Assembly (NCBI GenBank): GCA_023386635.1 | Contig: JAEWJH010000074.1 | Span: forward strand, 1-22,730 | Direction of reading: 5' to 3' | DNA from: Pseudomonadota bacterium | GTDB taxonomy: Bacteria > Pseudomonadota > Alphaproteobacteria > Rhizobiales > Xanthobacteraceae | DNA: 22,730 bases | In this document: in pieces, positions 22,248 to 22,730 of the stretch | Layout: every line of letters starts with the position of its first letter | Numbering within the stretch: the stretch's first letter is position 1 | Program-made: the position numbers and the translations under genes | The notes under the pieces: generated by a model | Database searches by the model: none | What the model was told of the DNA's origin: nothing | The model's input: only the letters and a program-made list of their open reading frames with translations

Positions 22248-22277
22248 TTGACTTCCGGATCGGTCGCGACCTATAAC
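22227..22277 (+). promoter_or_regulatory. rRNA operon promoter with AT-rich upstream element
   Basis: TTGACT (22248-22253) and TATAAC (22272-22277) are 18 bases apart, the strongest promoter in the window. An AT-rich stretch (AAAAAAGCATTTTTT, about 22228-22242) lies just upstream, as expected for an UP element. The start region after the -10 is CCCCGACC, a GC-rich discriminator consistent with stringent control. The predicted start is near 22284, about 355 bases before 16S. Confidence 0.75.
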
Positions 22278-22283
22278 CCCGAC

Positions 22284-22638
22284 CACTGGCGCGGCGCTCT
22301 TCGCTCTGGCGAAGCGGCGCGCTTGTGAAGCTCATCACTGTCACAGTGAACCACAGCATCCGATAGTAATTCGGGCGCTTGGAGCTTCTTCGGCCTTCCG
22401 GCTTCCGGAAGGTGGGTTCCGCCAGGAGCCCGGGCTGTTTGAAAATTGAATCGGAAGAAAGAGAAACGTGGACGGCGGAGTTCTTGCGCGCCGCTGCCTC
22501 GGGAAGCAATTTCCGCAGGCATCGGTCGGAAGAGACATCGGCGGTCTACGTTTAATCAAGGTACTATCGCTGATTTCGCAAGAAATCGGCGTGTGGACCT
22601 CGTCAAACGTGAACGATCAGCCGAGATCAATCTCATCC
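22284..22638 (+). other. rRNA operon 5' leader with hairpins and boxA-like site
   Basis: About 355 bases of transcribed leader. Perfect hairpins are CTTCGC/GCGAAG (22299-22314), TCACTG/CAGTGA (22335-22349) and CCTTCCGG/CCGGAAGG (22394-22412). GCTGTTTGAAAATTG (22434-22448) resembles the boxA antitermination element seen in rRNA leaders of this order, and is followed by an AGAAAGAGAAACGTGGA stretch that I also associate with these leaders. The last part should pair with sequence downstream of 16S to form the RNase III processing stem, outside the window. Confidence 0.55.
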
Positions 22639-22730
22639 AACTTGAGAGTTTGATCCTGGCTCAGAGCGAACGCTGGCGGCAGGCTTAACACATGCAAGTC
22701 GAGCGCCCCGCAAGGGGAGCGGCAGACGGG
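22639..22730 (+). rRNA. 16S ribosomal RNA, 5' end (cut by window edge)
   Basis: AACTTGAGAGTTTGATCCTG opens a clear 16S 5' end (the 27F primer site), followed by the universal AACGCTGGCGGCAGGC and AACACATGCAAGTCGA. The V1 hairpin CGCCCCGCAAGGGGAGCG then GGCAGACGGG is typical of Hyphomicrobiales. Only about 92 bases are present. The exact 5' nucleotide is uncertain by a few bases. Confidence 0.97.

Overview
The window looks like chromosome of an alphaproteobacterium of the order Hyphomicrobiales (Rhizobiales), probably near Xanthobacteraceae/Nitrobacteraceae. Reasons: high GC throughout; the run murA - DUF2948 - hisD - UPF0262 - LMW phosphatase - maf - yacG - tRNA-Phe, which I know as a typical block of this order; and a 16S rRNA 5' end at the right edge. 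The family placement is inference from about 90 bases of 16S and protein resemblance, so it is tentative.

Left part (1-9260) is an accessory, probably catabolic, region. A divergent TetR-family regulator (cut by the left edge) faces a flavoprotein that resembles 3-ketosteroid delta-1-dehydrogenases. A perfect 8+8 bp inverted repeat lies between them. A second transcription unit follows with its own good sigma-70 promoter and a different palindrome over its -35 box. It encodes an NMT1/SsuA-type ABC importer (binding protein, ATPase, permease) and then the three subunits of a molybdenum hydroxylase (FAD subunit, 2Fe-2S subunit, molybdopterin subunit). Together these suggest uptake of a small organic compound, hydroxylation by the Mo enzyme, and perhaps desaturation by the flavoprotein. 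The substrate cannot be read from the sequence.

Middle part (9315-16349) is mostly housekeeping on the minus strand: tRNA-Phe(GAA) with its own promoter, yacG, an acyl-CoA synthetase lying between yacG and maf, maf, an LMW-phosphatase/arsenate-reductase-like protein, UPF0262, hisD, a DUF2948 protein and murA. infA, which I expect between the phosphatase gene and maf in relatives, is absent: only 82 bases separate them. Two copies or relics of a dispersed palindromic element and a 17-bp tandem repeat lie in the gaps.

Right part (16489-22730) holds a small conserved basic protein, tRNA-Thr(GGT), a polysaccharide-deacetylase/PuuE-like protein, a DUF72 (YecE) protein, a single-domain response regulator, a small membrane protein, and a large M23 peptidoglycan endopeptidase with a TTG start. 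The last 760 bases are an rRNA operon control region (strong P1 promoter with AT-rich upstream element, about 350-nt leader with hairpins and a boxA-like site) followed by the first 92 bases of 16S rRNA. I saw no CRISPR array, insertion sequence or integrase. The least familiar features are the ABC importer/Mo-hydroxylase/flavoprotein cluster with two distinct operators, and a short Phe-rich ORF upstream of the M23 gene.
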